In this document: one piece after another, positions 17,510 to 26,507 of the stretch | Position numbering within the stretch: the first letter of the stretch is position 1 | How the letters are laid out: every line of letters begins with the position of its first letter | Source of the DNA: Chitinophagaceae bacterium | GTDB lineage: Bacteria; Bacteroidota; Bacteroidia; Chitinophagales; Chitinophagaceae | Assembly (NCBI GenBank): GCA_947447265.1 | Contig: CANFKC010000012.1 | Location: forward strand, 1 to 64,000 | Direction: 5' to 3' | Length of the DNA: 64,000 nucleotides | Translations under genes and position numbers: made by a program | The notes under the pieces: generated by a model | Seen by the model: the letters and a program-made list of their open reading frames with translations, nothing else | The model's database searches: none | What the model was told of the DNA's origin: nothing

Positions 17510-17593
17510 AAGGCGTGTTTTTGGTTAAAGATACATAAGTGCATAAATAAATAGGTCATTCTCGTACCTTCATCTAACTAACTTGATGCTATT

Positions 17594-18127
17594 TTGGAAG
17601 AAATAAGTGATCTTACCTATAAGATAATTGGATTTGCTGAAATCAAGAATTTCAGCATGGATGACTGCGTCGACTGGGCCGTTGAAATGGTTGAGTTAGG
17701 ATATGAACAACCAGCAATATTAATATTGGCAGGAATAACAAAACCAACTGACTATTTTGAGGTCAAGCCGTATTTACTTGAAGCCTTTACGGAATTGAAA
17801 TTAGAGCAAAAGAACGGAGCGGAAGCGGTACTTTATTGTGCTTACTACTATATTAGAAGAATTGCTGAAGGTGCGAGTGCACTTTTGCATCTAGGATATT
17901 TGTATAAGCTGTACCTGAACTGCGACCGCCTGCAAGAGTTGGGTGATTTCAACTTGTTATATTGGGCATGGGGTGATTTGGACTATGGCAATGCAGAACA
18001 GCATTATTGGCCAGGAGCTGATAAAACGAATATTGAGGAAATAATAGTGGGAGTTGCCAAAAAGTGGCTAATGGATAATGAGAAGGATTTTTTGCCCGGG
18101 CGCCTTTTTATATCCCAGGTTCGGTAA
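17594..18127 (+). CDS. Conserved hypothetical protein, TTG start
   Basis: This 177-residue soluble protein is acidic and helix-rich, with no signal peptide or membrane span. The start is TTG at 17594; the nearby ATG at 17586 is out of frame and the first in-frame Met is residue 22, which would lose the GFAEIKNFSMDDCVDWA segment that looks conserved. Its look (short helical, acidic, single gene beside repeat-rich DNA) is shared by many immunity-type proteins of contact-dependent or polymorphic toxins, but this is only an impression. It converges with the Clp_N-TPR gene with a 13-bp gap. Confidence 0.6.
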   Translation: MEEISDLTYKIIGFAEIKNFSMDDCVDWAVEMVELGYEQPAILILAGITKPTDYFEVKPYLLEAFTELKLEQKNGAEAVLYCAYYYIRRIAEGASALLHLGYLYKLYLNCDRLQELGDFNLLYWAWGDLDYGNAEQHYWPGADKTNIEEIIVGVAKKWLMDNEKDFLPGRLFISQVR

Positions 18128-18140
18128 GGAATGCTAGCCG

Positions 18141-19307
18141 TCATTTATCGGGCATGGCATTAACCGCTTCAATTATTGCATCTATATCATTCCCAAAATC
18201 TTCGCGGTAATTGAAAAGCAAAGCCAGCTCAATTGTCTTGAGTGCATCCTCTTTATTACCTTCATGTATCCATAGCAGGGCAAGGTTACGATAGGCATAG
18301 CTGTTGCCTTTGTACAACGACAGCGAATGATTGATGAGCGATATTGCTTCATCAATTTTCCCCAGCCTGAACAGTGAATAGCCTTTATTGTTGTATGGAT
18401 AAAAGGAAACCGGCTCCAGTTCAATAGCTTTGTCATAAAGCGGAATCGCCTCTTCGTGTTTTTCCATGTTGCCTAAACAAAATCCCCAATTGTTGTAAAC
18501 CAGTGAAGTTCTTTTACCCACAGCTTCAAGAATGGCAATTGCCTCGTTGTATTTTTGCGTGTTGATATACGCAACAGCCAGATTCATTCGCTGATAATAG
18601 CCAGCGGCGCAATCTTTATAAAGCGCGATTACTTGATCATAATTTTTGGAATCGTATATAGACATAAACAGGTATCGCGCTGCTGCTTCTGATTTGGGGT
18701 CAAGGTCCAGAATAATATTACATAGCAATATGCACCCTTCATAGTTTTCGAAAGCGTGCAGAAAAAAAAGTTCTTTTGTTAGTTGTTTTGATATTCTGAC
18801 TTTTTGATATGGAAATAATTGTGCCCACCAGGCCGGAGGGGTTTTTCTGGAAGGAGCGATCGGGTTCGAAAACCGTCGAGTATTTACTGCCAGGCCCAAT
18901 TTGTTATTGAACTCTTTCAGGAAGGTGGCGTAATTCCATCCTCGTTTCAATAATTCAACGGCATAAACACTTTTGTAACTCAGTACTGCCAGTATGAAAT
19001 GATAGGATTCCATTTGTGGTGAAGCAGTGTTATGAACATACCGGAATGAATGTCTGACAACATATTCTGCTTCCCGTGTAAGCGGTATGTTACCAGTTAC
19101 ATAAGGAACGCTTTTATTCGATAAAGCTAATTTAAGCATGCTTTCCAAAAGCGGGGGAGTGCTTTCTGTAAAAATCCGACGGATGTCCTCGTCCGTTTCC
19201 AGAATACCAATCAATATCATTGCAACATCAATAAAATTGATATTGTGCTCCATGGAAAATTTCCGGGCGTATTCTAGTGATGCGGTAAATTGGTCGGAGT
19301 AATCCAT
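18141..19307 (-). CDS. Clp_N-like domain fused to TPR repeats
   Basis: This 388-residue cytosolic protein starts with a double Clp_N-like repeat (about residues 8-145): FTASLEYARKFSMEHNINFI, then PLTREAEYVVRHSFRYVH and YHFILAVLSYKSVYAVELL, which match the substrate/adaptor-binding N-domain of ClpA/ClpC. No AAA+ ATPase follows. Residues about 180-385 form five or six TPR units (for example AVAYINTQKYNEAIAILEAV and YPYNNKGYSLFRLGKIDEA). By analogy it could act as an adaptor or decoy in protein quality control, but no such role is known for this fusion. Confidence 0.7.
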   Translation of the reverse strand: MDYSDQFTASLEYARKFSMEHNINFIDVAMILIGILETDEDIRRIFTESTPPLLESMLKLALSNKSVPYVTGNIPLTREAEYVVRHSFRYVHNTASPQMESYHFILAVLSYKSVYAVELLKRGWNYATFLKEFNNKLGLAVNTRRFSNPIAPSRKTPPAWWAQLFPYQKVRISKQLTKELFFLHAFENYEGCILLCNIILDLDPKSEAAARYLFMSIYDSKNYDQVIALYKDCAAGYYQRMNLAVAYINTQKYNEAIAILEAVGKRTSLVYNNWGFCLGNMEKHEEAIPLYDKAIELEPVSFYPYNNKGYSLFRLGKIDEAISLINHSLSLYKGNSYAYRNLALLWIHEGNKEDALKTIELALLFNYREDFGNDIDAIIEAVNAMPDK

Positions 19308-19470
19308 ATCGCTGTTATATTATCGGTATGCTAATGTATGAATATGGGTGCGAATAGTTGAGATGTGTATCATTAAATTGTTCGTCAAACTATTAATGCA
19401 GCCGTGCCGGGCGTTCATGGCCTTTGTACAGTACAAGGTATTTGGACGAAGCCAAAATTAATTAACACCA
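19308..19470. other. Spacer before repeat A
   Basis: This non-coding stretch separates the Clp_N-TPR start from the first copy of repeat A. No promoter consensus is exact here. Confidence 0.4.
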
Positions 19471-19707
19471 GCATTATGATTTGGCTAAAGCCGGTCTTTA
19501 TTATTCTTTTCCACGGCTTAAAAGCCGTGGCTATTGTTAGCAAAAATCGCTCTTGATTTGCACCAATGGTAACTGATTAACATGGGACAAAAAAACGCTG
19601 GAAAACCTAAGTCTATGCCATTGAGTTAAAGGGTACAATCTAGTAGTGCTGATGAGTTGTTAATTGGTTGTTAGGAGTGGTCACGCCGAATGAAAAAAAG
19701 TTGGCGG
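19471..19707 (+). repeat. Dispersed repeat A, copy 1
   Basis: This 237-bp element matches 43214-43447. The left half is diverged but keeps a perfect hairpin (CCACGGCTT with AAGCCGTGG); the last 83 bp (19625-19707) are identical in both copies and end at an ATG-containing segment. It lies about 285 bp before the truncated NHL gene. Confidence 0.85.
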
Positions 19708-19990
19708 TCTTTGTTTTCGGATGTTGTTTCCCCTTGCCTTTTCTCGTGTACCACAATACGTTCTGCATGTTTTTTATTTTTTGCCGCCATCCTTAAGCAT
19801 CCTTGTTGCCTGTTCCCCAACCGGTGGCAACGAAACAAAGGTGCCACATTTTCTGTTGGTAGAAAAACGTTGTGCACATAGCTTTCACAGTGTGAAAAGT
19901 GTTGGGAAAACTGCGGTGTATAAGCGGGTTTGTGAGGTTACCGCTTTGCAGCGTAGCACTCGTGTAAAATGAGCTTTGACAACTTTCTAA
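19708..19990. other. Spacer between repeat A and truncated NHL gene
   Basis: No feature is recognised. A 63-codon frame starting at the ATG inside repeat A (19690) runs through it, but its product has no signal peptide or family motif, and the second copy of A runs into a stop after nine codons, so I do not call it. The stop at 19988-19990 sits directly before the NHL frame. Confidence 0.4.
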
Positions 19991-21289
19991 AACGATGTCA
20001 GAGTTGTAGATACTTCAGGCATTATCCATACGACGGCAGGTATCGGAAGTTATGGTTTCAGTGGTGATGGAGGAAGAGCGGATACCGCTCAACTTGGTTA
20101 TGCGCCGATAGGAGTCTCTGTCGACCCGTGTGGGAATATTTTCATAAACGACAATGGAAACGGTAGGATAAGAAGAGTAACAATCAATCCACCGTCCGCA
20201 ACCGACACACCAACCCTTTCGATTACCTCCAGCCCCGGAGATACAATATGCGCAGGTACACCAGTTACTTACACTGCAAGCTATACTCACGGTGGCAGCT
20301 ACGCAACTTACCAATGGTATGTAAATGCTACTGCAATAAGCGGAGGTACAACCAGTACCTATAGTTATATTCCGGCTAACGGTGATAGCATAAATTGCGT
20401 TATTACTACGTGGAGCAGATGCAGCAGTAATTCGTATGCTACCAGCAATACCATACATATGGTTGTTAATGCGGTGGTCACTCCGGCTATCAGTATTTAT
20501 GCCAGCCCCGGTGATACGGTTTGTACCGTTCACGTAGTTAATTACAACAGCAGTAGTACCGGTGCTGGTTCCGCACCTGCTTACCAATGGTATGTTAATG
20601 GTGCCGTAGCTGGCACGGGTAGCACTTACGCTTATTCCGCTTTAAATGCTGATTCTATCCGCTGCGAGCTGACCAGCAGCGCCGCGTGTGCTGTGCCGCC
20701 TACCGTAAGCAGTAATTCCATAAATATGGTTGTTGCCACGCTTACGCATCCTACTATTGCGCTTACAGGTCCGGCAGTTAGCGCCATTGGCAGTACCGTA
20801 ACCATTACGGCCAGTGTTGCAGCCGCTGGCGGCAGTTACTCTATACAATGGTTCAACCATGGTATACTATTTACCACCACAACAGTACCATCAGTTACCT
20901 ACACGAAAACCGTGGCTATAGATTCCGTTACCGCAAAAGTAGTATCTGATGATTTTTGCTATGATAGTACGGTAAGCGCGGCGCATATGGTTTGGGACCA
21001 AGATGTTTTAGTTGGCAGTTTGCAGTCGGCAATTGGCAGTCTCCGCATTTATCCGAACCCGTCAAGGAGTGTGATAACTATAGATTTTGTAAGGGGATCT
21101 GCGGTAACTGTATTTAATATGGTAGGGGTGCAGGTTTGGAATAGCGGTGCAGCATCGGGTAATTGTGTGTATCGCGATAGCGCCGAAATTGATATTTCCG
21201 GCTGGCCTGATGGCGTATATTTTGTGCAGGCATTGGAGCCGTTGAGCGGGGAACGGCATGTTATCAGGCTGCAGCATATTTCGCGTTAA
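19991..21289 (+). pseudogene. 5'-truncated NHL-repeat T9SS protein
   Basis: An open frame runs from just after the TAA at 19988 to 21289 with no start codon or signal peptide. It begins inside an NHL repeat (NDVRVVDTSGIIHTTAG, then GFSGDGG and GVSVDPCGNIFI), which is the pattern of the intact paralogue at 43771. Two or more Ig/PKD-like repeats with a YQWYVN core follow, and the end (LRIYPNPSRSVITIDF, then DGVYFVQ) is a T9SS type A sorting domain. The first ATG (20459) lies in the middle of this sequence and cannot give a secreted product. The gene is a beheaded remnant. Confidence 0.75.
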
Positions 21290-21370
21290 ATCCGCTATTT
21301 CTGCGCACGCTGATGCTTTTGCTTTTAAGGGGGGTTGTTATATCCGCTATTTTCTGTGTAAACATAAATG

Positions 21371-21480
21371 TACGAAAAATGTATCGTTCAACCTTATCAG
21401 GGTTGGAAGTTAATTATGCGTTTACCGCGGGTTTCACCCGGCGGTTATTGTTGGTTAAGTCCTTCGGACTAGGGTTTCGA
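21371..21480 (+). repeat. Dispersed repeat B, copy 1
   Basis: Three short hairpins in a row: AACC-TTATCA-GGTT, CCGC/GGGT with ACCC/GCGG around TTC, and AGTCC-TTC-GGACT. The first stem is one pair shorter than in the other copies. Repeat C follows 22 bp later. Confidence 0.8.
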
Positions 21481-21501
21481 TAGTGAGTTTTGAGATAAAG
21501 G

Positions 21502-21640
21502 TTTCACGCTAAGGGCGCAGAGGGTTCGCAAAGTGGGCGCAAAGGCAACGAGATGTAAGCAGAAAATTTCGGTTTGAGGAGTTTAAACGTAATGGGCGCA
21601 GAGGGTTCGCAGAGAAGGCGCAATGGCAACGAGATGTATG
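21502..21640 (+). repeat. Repeat C array 1 (two units, about 80 bp period)
   Basis: Units at 21502-21560 and 21581-21640 share the blocks GGGCGCAGAGGGTTCGCA, GGCGCAA and GGCAACGAGATGTA. Such purine-rich units recur as intergenic DNA in Bacteroidetes; translated frames over them are spurious. Confidence 0.75.
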
Positions 21641-21697
21641 TCGGGTTTAGATTTTGATTTGTTATGCGTTCTTTGCGAAAATTTTTGTTGCATCCTT

Positions 21698-21805
21698 ACG
21701 AAAAATGTATCGTTCAACCCTTTCAGGGTTGGTGTGAAATTATACGTGGACCGCGGGTTTCACCCTGCGGTTATTATTGGTTAAGTCCTTCGGACTAGGG
21801 TTTTG
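21698..21805 (+). repeat. Dispersed repeat B, copy 2
   Basis: Same three hairpins as copy 1. The bulged base of the second hairpin differs (ACCC-T-GCGG instead of ACCC-G-GCGG) while both stems remain paired. Confidence 0.8.
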
Positions 21806-21828
21806 ATAGTGAATTTCGGGATAATGGA

Positions 21829-22003
21829 TTCACGCGGAAGTCGCAGAGGGATCTAGACAGTAAATTTAGAAAAAGGTTTTAAACGCAAAGGGCGCTGAGG
21901 GTAAGCAGAGAAGGCGCAAAGGCAACGAGAGATAAGGCGCAAATTTTAGCATGGCGATTTCGACGCGAAGTTCGCGGAGGCGTTTGTAAAGAAAGCGCAA
22001 AGC
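21829..22003 (+). repeat. Repeat C array 2 (degenerate)
   Basis: Diverged units at about 21829-21852, 21876-21930 and 21961-22003 run up to the stop of the rhodanese gene. The blocks GGCGCAAAGGCAACGAGA and GCGCAAAGC mark them. Confidence 0.6.
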
Positions 22004-22009
22004 TAATTG

Positions 22010-22723
22010 CTATTCCATATCCATTTCCACTAATTGGGGGGCACGCTTTATGATCTCTTTTATGCCGCCTTCGATGGTAGCGACGAATTTGAAGCCATGG
22101 GCTTTCATAAGCGATGCGGCTATCATACCCCGGTAACCGCCGGTGCAGTATACCAACCATTTTTTGTCTTTTTCCAGGGAATTCAATTTATTCTTCAATG
22201 CATTGAGCGGAATATTTACCGAGCCTGCCATGCGATGCCAGGCAACTTCGAGCCTGTTGCGCACGTCGAGCAGCGTGTAATTTTCGGTATGGAGTAATTC
22301 AACACATTCGCTGCTGTCAAACGTCATTACCTGATCAATTGGCAGGCGCTCTGTAAGCCAGGTGTACATGCCGCCCTGCAGGTAACCCACTACATTATTA
22401 TAACCGATACGGGATAGTTGTTCTACGGCTTCATTTTCCCTGCCGGGGTCTACTACCAGCAATATGGGGGTATCTACATCAATAAGGGTACCTACCCATA
22501 CCGCGAAATCGCCGGTAAGTCCGATGTTTAATGCGCCTGCAATATAGCCGGCTGCGAAGTGGGCTGAAGCCCTGGTGTCAAGGATGAGTGCGCCTTGCTG
22601 ATGTGCTGATGTGAAGGCTGCGGTGCCCAATGCCTGTAGTTTCTTGTTCATAACTTCTTCTAACGGATTATAACGTTTAGTAACGGAAACACCTTTGAAA
22701 AAGAAAGCAGTGACAACTGGCAA
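22010..22723 (-). pseudogene. Tandem rhodanese, 5'-truncated MBL-fold/rhodanese protein
   Basis: This frame encodes two rhodanese domains of about 237 residues. The first (ILDTRASAHFAAGYI, then ILLVVDPGREN) lacks the active Cys; the second carries it in WLVYCTGGYRG. In its close family these domains form the C-terminal half of a roughly 460-residue metallo-beta-lactamase-fold/rhodanese hydrolase, and the N-terminal stretch here (LPVVTAFFFKG to YNPLEEVM) looks like the linker between the two halves. The frame opens only after a TGA near 22772, and no MBL domain lies upstream. The apparent start is TTG (22723); Met25 is the first ATG. Loss of the catalytic half is likely, though residual sulfur-transfer function is possible. 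Confidence 0.65.
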
Positions 22724-23125
22724 AATTAATTGTAACTGCTGTTGTAAAAGGGTAAAACAGAATACCCCTCACACTCCATTTGTCGTGAACGACGCTAACA
22801 CATACTATTACCGCAGACCTCAACTGCGCCACAATCGCATCTTTGTAACCTATTAATCTTTGATATTATTGTGCCGCTTTTGCATAACGATCCAGTGATT
22901 AATCCTTACTCTATCGGCAGGCGAAATATCTACAGTAAATATAGTATATTTTTAATCATTTTCATCACTTAACTATGAAAATGCAATAATATGGTTATCA
23001 AGAGGTAGCAGTACTCTGCATGCATTTGTCTTACCGGTTTTTAGTAATCGATGTCGCTGACCAAAATCACCGACCACAATGAGGGGGCTGACGATAATAA
23101 CTGCCGGATGTATGCAAATTTTCGT
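22724..23125. other. Spacer upstream of sensor-propeller gene
   Basis: I find no coding frame. It would be the place of the missing metallo-beta-lactamase domain, but no trace of its HxHxDH motif is visible on the minus strand. Confidence 0.45.
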
Positions 23126-23133
23126 TACTTTTG
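23126..23133 (+). promoter_or_regulatory. Promoter -7 box TACTTTTG
   Basis: The exact TAnnTTTG box gives a leader of about 95 nt for the sensor-propeller gene. I see no clear -33 element. Confidence 0.5.
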
Positions 23134-23233
23134 CGCCCTGATTGAGATACAGAGTAGAATAACCCTAATATTTTCTTACAAAATAACGACCGTTTTTCTT
23201 CGCTAATTCCCGGTTTTTAAAAATCAATTTTAA

Positions 23234-25369
23234 ATGAAAAAGTATTGTATTGTTCTGGGGTTGCTAATGGTAGCAGCCTTTAAGGTATCTGCAGCCATCA
23301 CTTATGAATCAGTAGGGCAGTGGAAGGTATTTTCAGGTAACTATTCGTTCTTCGATAACAAGGCTTATCCTAAAATGAACTTTGATGGCGGCCAGGAAGT
23401 AGTTGGTACGGTTGAGCTGAGCAATGGTAACGTTGCCTATGCGGTTCAGGGGCAGGGCGTGTTTATATTTGACGGCAAGGCTATGCAGCATTTAAAATTG
23501 CCGGCAGACTGCTATGCTGCAAACAGCGAGATAACTGCCTTTGCAGGCGATAGTAAGGATGTGTTGTGGATAGGCACTTCAACGGGTCTGGTTAAGGTGG
23601 AAGGAAGTACTTACAGCAACATTCCGATGGATGCTACTAAATTGCTGGTGATCACTGATATAGCTATAACAGCAAGTGACAAGGTTTATGTTAGCGGCAT
23701 GGTACCCGGCGATAAAGAAATGGCCGGCGGCGGCGTTTCATTCTACAACGGTGTAGGTTGGAACAATTACACCAAAGCGACATCTGACATTCCGGATAAC
23801 TTAATGAGCAACCTGATGCTGGACAATAACGGGCATCTGTGGGCTATACCTGGTAAGCATGATGTAGGTGTGGCTAAGTTTGACGGCAAAACCTGGAAAC
23901 AGTTTACTAATGGAAATGGTTTGCCAACCAATATGATTGAGGCGATAACTACCAATGCCAGCGGAAAGGTTTGGCTGGGATCACCAAAAGGAATTGTTGA
24001 TTTTGACGGCAGCGCTTTCACACTGAAGCCTTTCAGTAATGGATTTTCTACTACCTTTTCTGATTTCGTTTCTAAACAGCCTAATGCTTCGATTGATATT
24101 TCTGCACTGGCAGTTGAAAGTAATGGTACTATTTGGGTAGGCACCCGCAATGCAGGTATTTTATCGTTTGCTACAGGTGGTTTTAAACAACTGATGCCTC
24201 AGAATTCGCCATTGTTCACTCAGCAGATCCTTAGCATCAGGATAGATAAGAATGGCTACAAATGGTTCAATTGTGGTTACAGCAATACAGAATTCAGTAA
24301 AGAGTTTGCCTACAACCGCAATAATAAAAACCCGAGTCGCTACAAGTATAGCGAGAGCGGTGTTGTTGCTTATAAAGAGCACAAAAAAATCACAGACCCC
24401 AATTGGTTGGTTTATGACAGTACTACAACACCTTTCTATTTTGGTCAGGCATACGGACTTACCGAAGATAAAGAAGGCGCTATGTGGATGGGTACCAGCA
24501 TTGGTTTGGTAAAGCTGAAAGATGGAGTATTTTCGGTTTACAAGGCTGAAAAGGCAATGCATAGTGCATTCAGCAATATATACCTTGCACCAGATGGCAA
24601 GCTATTTGCTTCTTCCACAATGGGTGGCATTAAAGTGTTTGAAGGCGGTTCTATAAAAGACTACGCAAAAAGCCCGGGTATGGGTGGCGCTACCGATATG
24701 GTTTATGACAAGAACAATGTGCTTTGGGCAACAAGCCAGTGGGGTGTAGGTAAATTCGTAAATGGCGAATGGGAAACATTTAAGAAGAGCGATGGCTTAC
24801 CGGGTAACATACTGTTCTGTATAATTAAAGATAAGAAAGGTGACTTGTGGGCCGGTACTTCAAAAGGGCTTGCAAAGTATGATACCGCATGGCATGAAGT
24901 GGGTGCGGATAATGATTTCCCTTCTAACAACTTCAATGCAATTGCAGAAGATAATAAGGGCCGTATCTGGCTGGGTACGAACAAGGGTATCTCCATTTTT
25001 GACGGCACCAAGTATACCAATATTGCTGAAGTGGAATCACCTAAGTTAAGCAAATTCAGGGTTAACTGTACTTATATTGACAAGAACGATGTAGCATGGT
25101 TAGGTACTGAAGCTCATGGTTTGCTGCGTTTTGACGGCACAACATGGACACAATACAGCAAAGAAACAACAGGTGGCATGTATAACAGGATTTTGGCTGT
25201 TAGGATGTCGGCCGACAACAAATTGTATGTTACTTCTGAGACGAACAGCATGCAGGAATTTGCGCCGGCTATCCCGACTCAAAGCCAGGAAGAAAATATC
25301 TGGCATGAAGTGATGGGTAGAATTAAGCTTTGCGAACAAAAGAGAGTGTTGACGATTATTAAAATGTAA
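23234..25369 (+). CDS. Exported two-component-regulator-type beta-propeller protein
   Basis: This 711-residue protein has a signal peptide (MKKYCIVLGLLMVAAFKVSA) and is otherwise a repeated beta-propeller of the Reg_prop type, seen in the periplasmic sensor part of hybrid histidine kinases. Typical units are VLWIGTSTGLVKV, VWLGSPKGIVDFDG, TIWVGTRNAGILSF, MWMGTSIGLVKL, LWAGTSKGLAKYD and IWLGTNKGISIFDG. No membrane span, Y_Y_Y domain or kinase follows; the C-terminus ends soon after the last blade. It is therefore a soluble or surface propeller, perhaps a ligand-binding module for another protein. The next gene follows at 38 bp but has its own promoter. Confidence 0.85.
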   Translation: MKKYCIVLGLLMVAAFKVSAAITYESVGQWKVFSGNYSFFDNKAYPKMNFDGGQEVVGTVELSNGNVAYAVQGQGVFIFDGKAMQHLKLPADCYAANSEITAFAGDSKDVLWIGTSTGLVKVEGSTYSNIPMDATKLLVITDIAITASDKVYVSGMVPGDKEMAGGGVSFYNGVGWNNYTKATSDIPDNLMSNLMLDNNGHLWAIPGKHDVGVAKFDGKTWKQFTNGNGLPTNMIEAITTNASGKVWLGSPKGIVDFDGSAFTLKPFSNGFSTTFSDFVSKQPNASIDISALAVESNGTIWVGTRNAGILSFATGGFKQLMPQNSPLFTQQILSIRIDKNGYKWFNCGYSNTEFSKEFAYNRNNKNPSRYKYSESGVVAYKEHKKITDPNWLVYDSTTTPFYFGQAYGLTEDKEGAMWMGTSIGLVKLKDGVFSVYKAEKAMHSAFSNIYLAPDGKLFASSTMGGIKVFEGGSIKDYAKSPGMGGATDMVYDKNNVLWATSQWGVGKFVNGEWETFKKSDGLPGNILFCIIKDKKGDLWAGTSKGLAKYDTAWHEVGADNDFPSNNFNAIAEDNKGRIWLGTNKGISIFDGTKYTNIAEVESPKLSKFRVNCTYIDKNDVAWLGTEAHGLLRFDGTTWTQYSKETTGGMYNRILAVRMSADNKLYVTSETNSMQEFAPAIPTQSQEENIWHEVMGRIKLCEQKRVLTIIKM

Positions 25370-25401
25370 TTTGACCGGGGCTTTTTGCTCATTTAATTTT
25401 G
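25370..25401 (+). promoter_or_regulatory. Consensus promoter of the small exported gene
   Basis: TTTG (25370-25373), a 20-bp spacer and TAATTTTG (25394-25401) match the Bacteroidetes consensus exactly. The -33 box starts right after the stop of the propeller gene and the ATG at 25408 is 6 nt after the -7 box, again near-leaderless. Confidence 0.7.
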
Positions 25402-25407
25402 AAATTG

Positions 25408-26151
25408 ATGAAGAAAATATTGTTTTTCGTTGCTATGTTCCTTTGCGTGCAGGCAGTTACTTTTGCGCAGGATATAGATATTAATAAAGAGACCGGCATG
25501 ATACAGGTGGATAGCAAAGATGCCTTCTACCTGATGCCTAAGAATAAGCAGCTGATGGAAAGCGACTATTCTTTACAAAACCTGCAGCACCAGGAACTGG
25601 CTTATTGTAAACTGGTAAAGTATGGTTCGGGCTTGGGCTACTATGTTGTTTTTACCAAGTCTGGCAACCAGTGTAACCTGAGCGGCTTCGGCACTTTTGG
25701 TGTGCTGAAACGCCTCGCTAAGATAATTGCAGGGGCTAACCTTGTACAGAACAATATTGTCAGCGAGACTGAAGAGCGCAAATTTCTAACGCTTTATGGT
25801 GGTACGTTTGTGCAGGCAACTCCGCCACCGGCCCCGGAAAAAGTTGTTGTTGTTAATAACGACAACCGTCAGGCGGCAAAACAACCTGCCGACATCAGCA
25901 TAAAAGAGAATAAGGTGTATAACAACAGTGAGATGGTTGGTATTTTTAAGCGCACCTCTGAAGCCGGTATGACAGTAATTTCGGTTTACAATATGAATGA
26001 TGCGCTTGTTTGTAAAGCAACTCACCAGGATAATAATGATAATGCAGACTGGAATATGACGTTAGATGGTAAGGGTATAACCTTGCTGTACAACCCAATG
26101 AATCCACTTGAAAAGCTATTTAAATTCCTTGCTGAAAAAGGATATTTGTAA
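25408..26151 (+). CDS. Exported protein of unknown function
   Basis: This 247-residue protein has a signal peptide (MKKILFFVAMFLCVQAVTFAQ). The start at 25408 is chosen because upstream in-frame TTG codons fall in the promoter. The mature part has an N-terminal domain to about residue 130 (with YCKLVKYGSGLGYYVVF), a Pro/Ala-rich linker with several Val and Asn residues, and a C-terminal domain of about 85 residues (KENKVYNNSEMVGIFKR onward) that looks like a compact beta-sheet module. No family was recognised. It follows the propeller gene and may work with it, but it has its own promoter and a strong terminator. Confidence 0.7.
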   Translation: MKKILFFVAMFLCVQAVTFAQDIDINKETGMIQVDSKDAFYLMPKNKQLMESDYSLQNLQHQELAYCKLVKYGSGLGYYVVFTKSGNQCNLSGFGTFGVLKRLAKIIAGANLVQNNIVSETEERKFLTLYGGTFVQATPPPAPEKVVVVNNDNRQAAKQPADISIKENKVYNNSEMVGIFKRTSEAGMTVISVYNMNDALVCKATHQDNNDNADWNMTLDGKGITLLYNPMNPLEKLFKFLAEKGYL

Positions 26152-26183
26152 TACCTGTTCAGCGCATTTTAATATTTTTGGAG

Positions 26184-26219
26184 ACAGCCATCGCGGGATA
26201 CGCGATGGCTGTTTTTTTT
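26184..26219 (+). terminator. Strong intrinsic terminator
   Basis: A perfect 12-bp stem (ACAGCCATCGCG at 26184-26195 with CGCGATGGCTGT at 26201-26212), 5-nt loop and a T-run ending at 26219. Confidence 0.9.
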
Positions 26220-26507
26220 GTTTAGGTGTCAGAGCCTGCAGAAGTGTCCGCATATACCATTTGGCAGCATTTCCCGATTTCAAATCAATGTTTCTCATTT
26301 TTCTGCTTTTTTAAAACTCTTTAATTCTACCGCATCTTAAAGTACTTTGTTAGCGTATAACTATTTCTATACTAATTAGAAAGCTGTTTAGCGCTTTTGC
26401 ACAGTCTGCGAGAAACCGCTTTTGTTATCCTAGGGTTAAGTAATATATATTAGGTAAATTTCTGGTTCAGGATAGATAACTTGCAGCAAATTAATGTACA
26501 TACACAC
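26220..26507. other. Spacer before broken NHL gene
   Basis: AT-rich non-coding DNA with no exact -7 box in front of the broken NHL gene, in contrast to many neighbours. Loss of the promoter would fit a decaying gene. Confidence 0.4.

Noticed and set aside
19690-19881. Plus-strand 63-codon frame starting at the ATG inside repeat A copy 1
   Set aside because: The second copy of the same ATG in repeat A runs into a stop after nine codons, and this product has no signal peptide or motif; coding is not conserved.
20015-20587. Minus-strand 190-codon frame
   Set aside because: It is antisense to the Ser/Thr/Gly-rich Ig-like part of the truncated NHL gene, with low-complexity composition and no motif.
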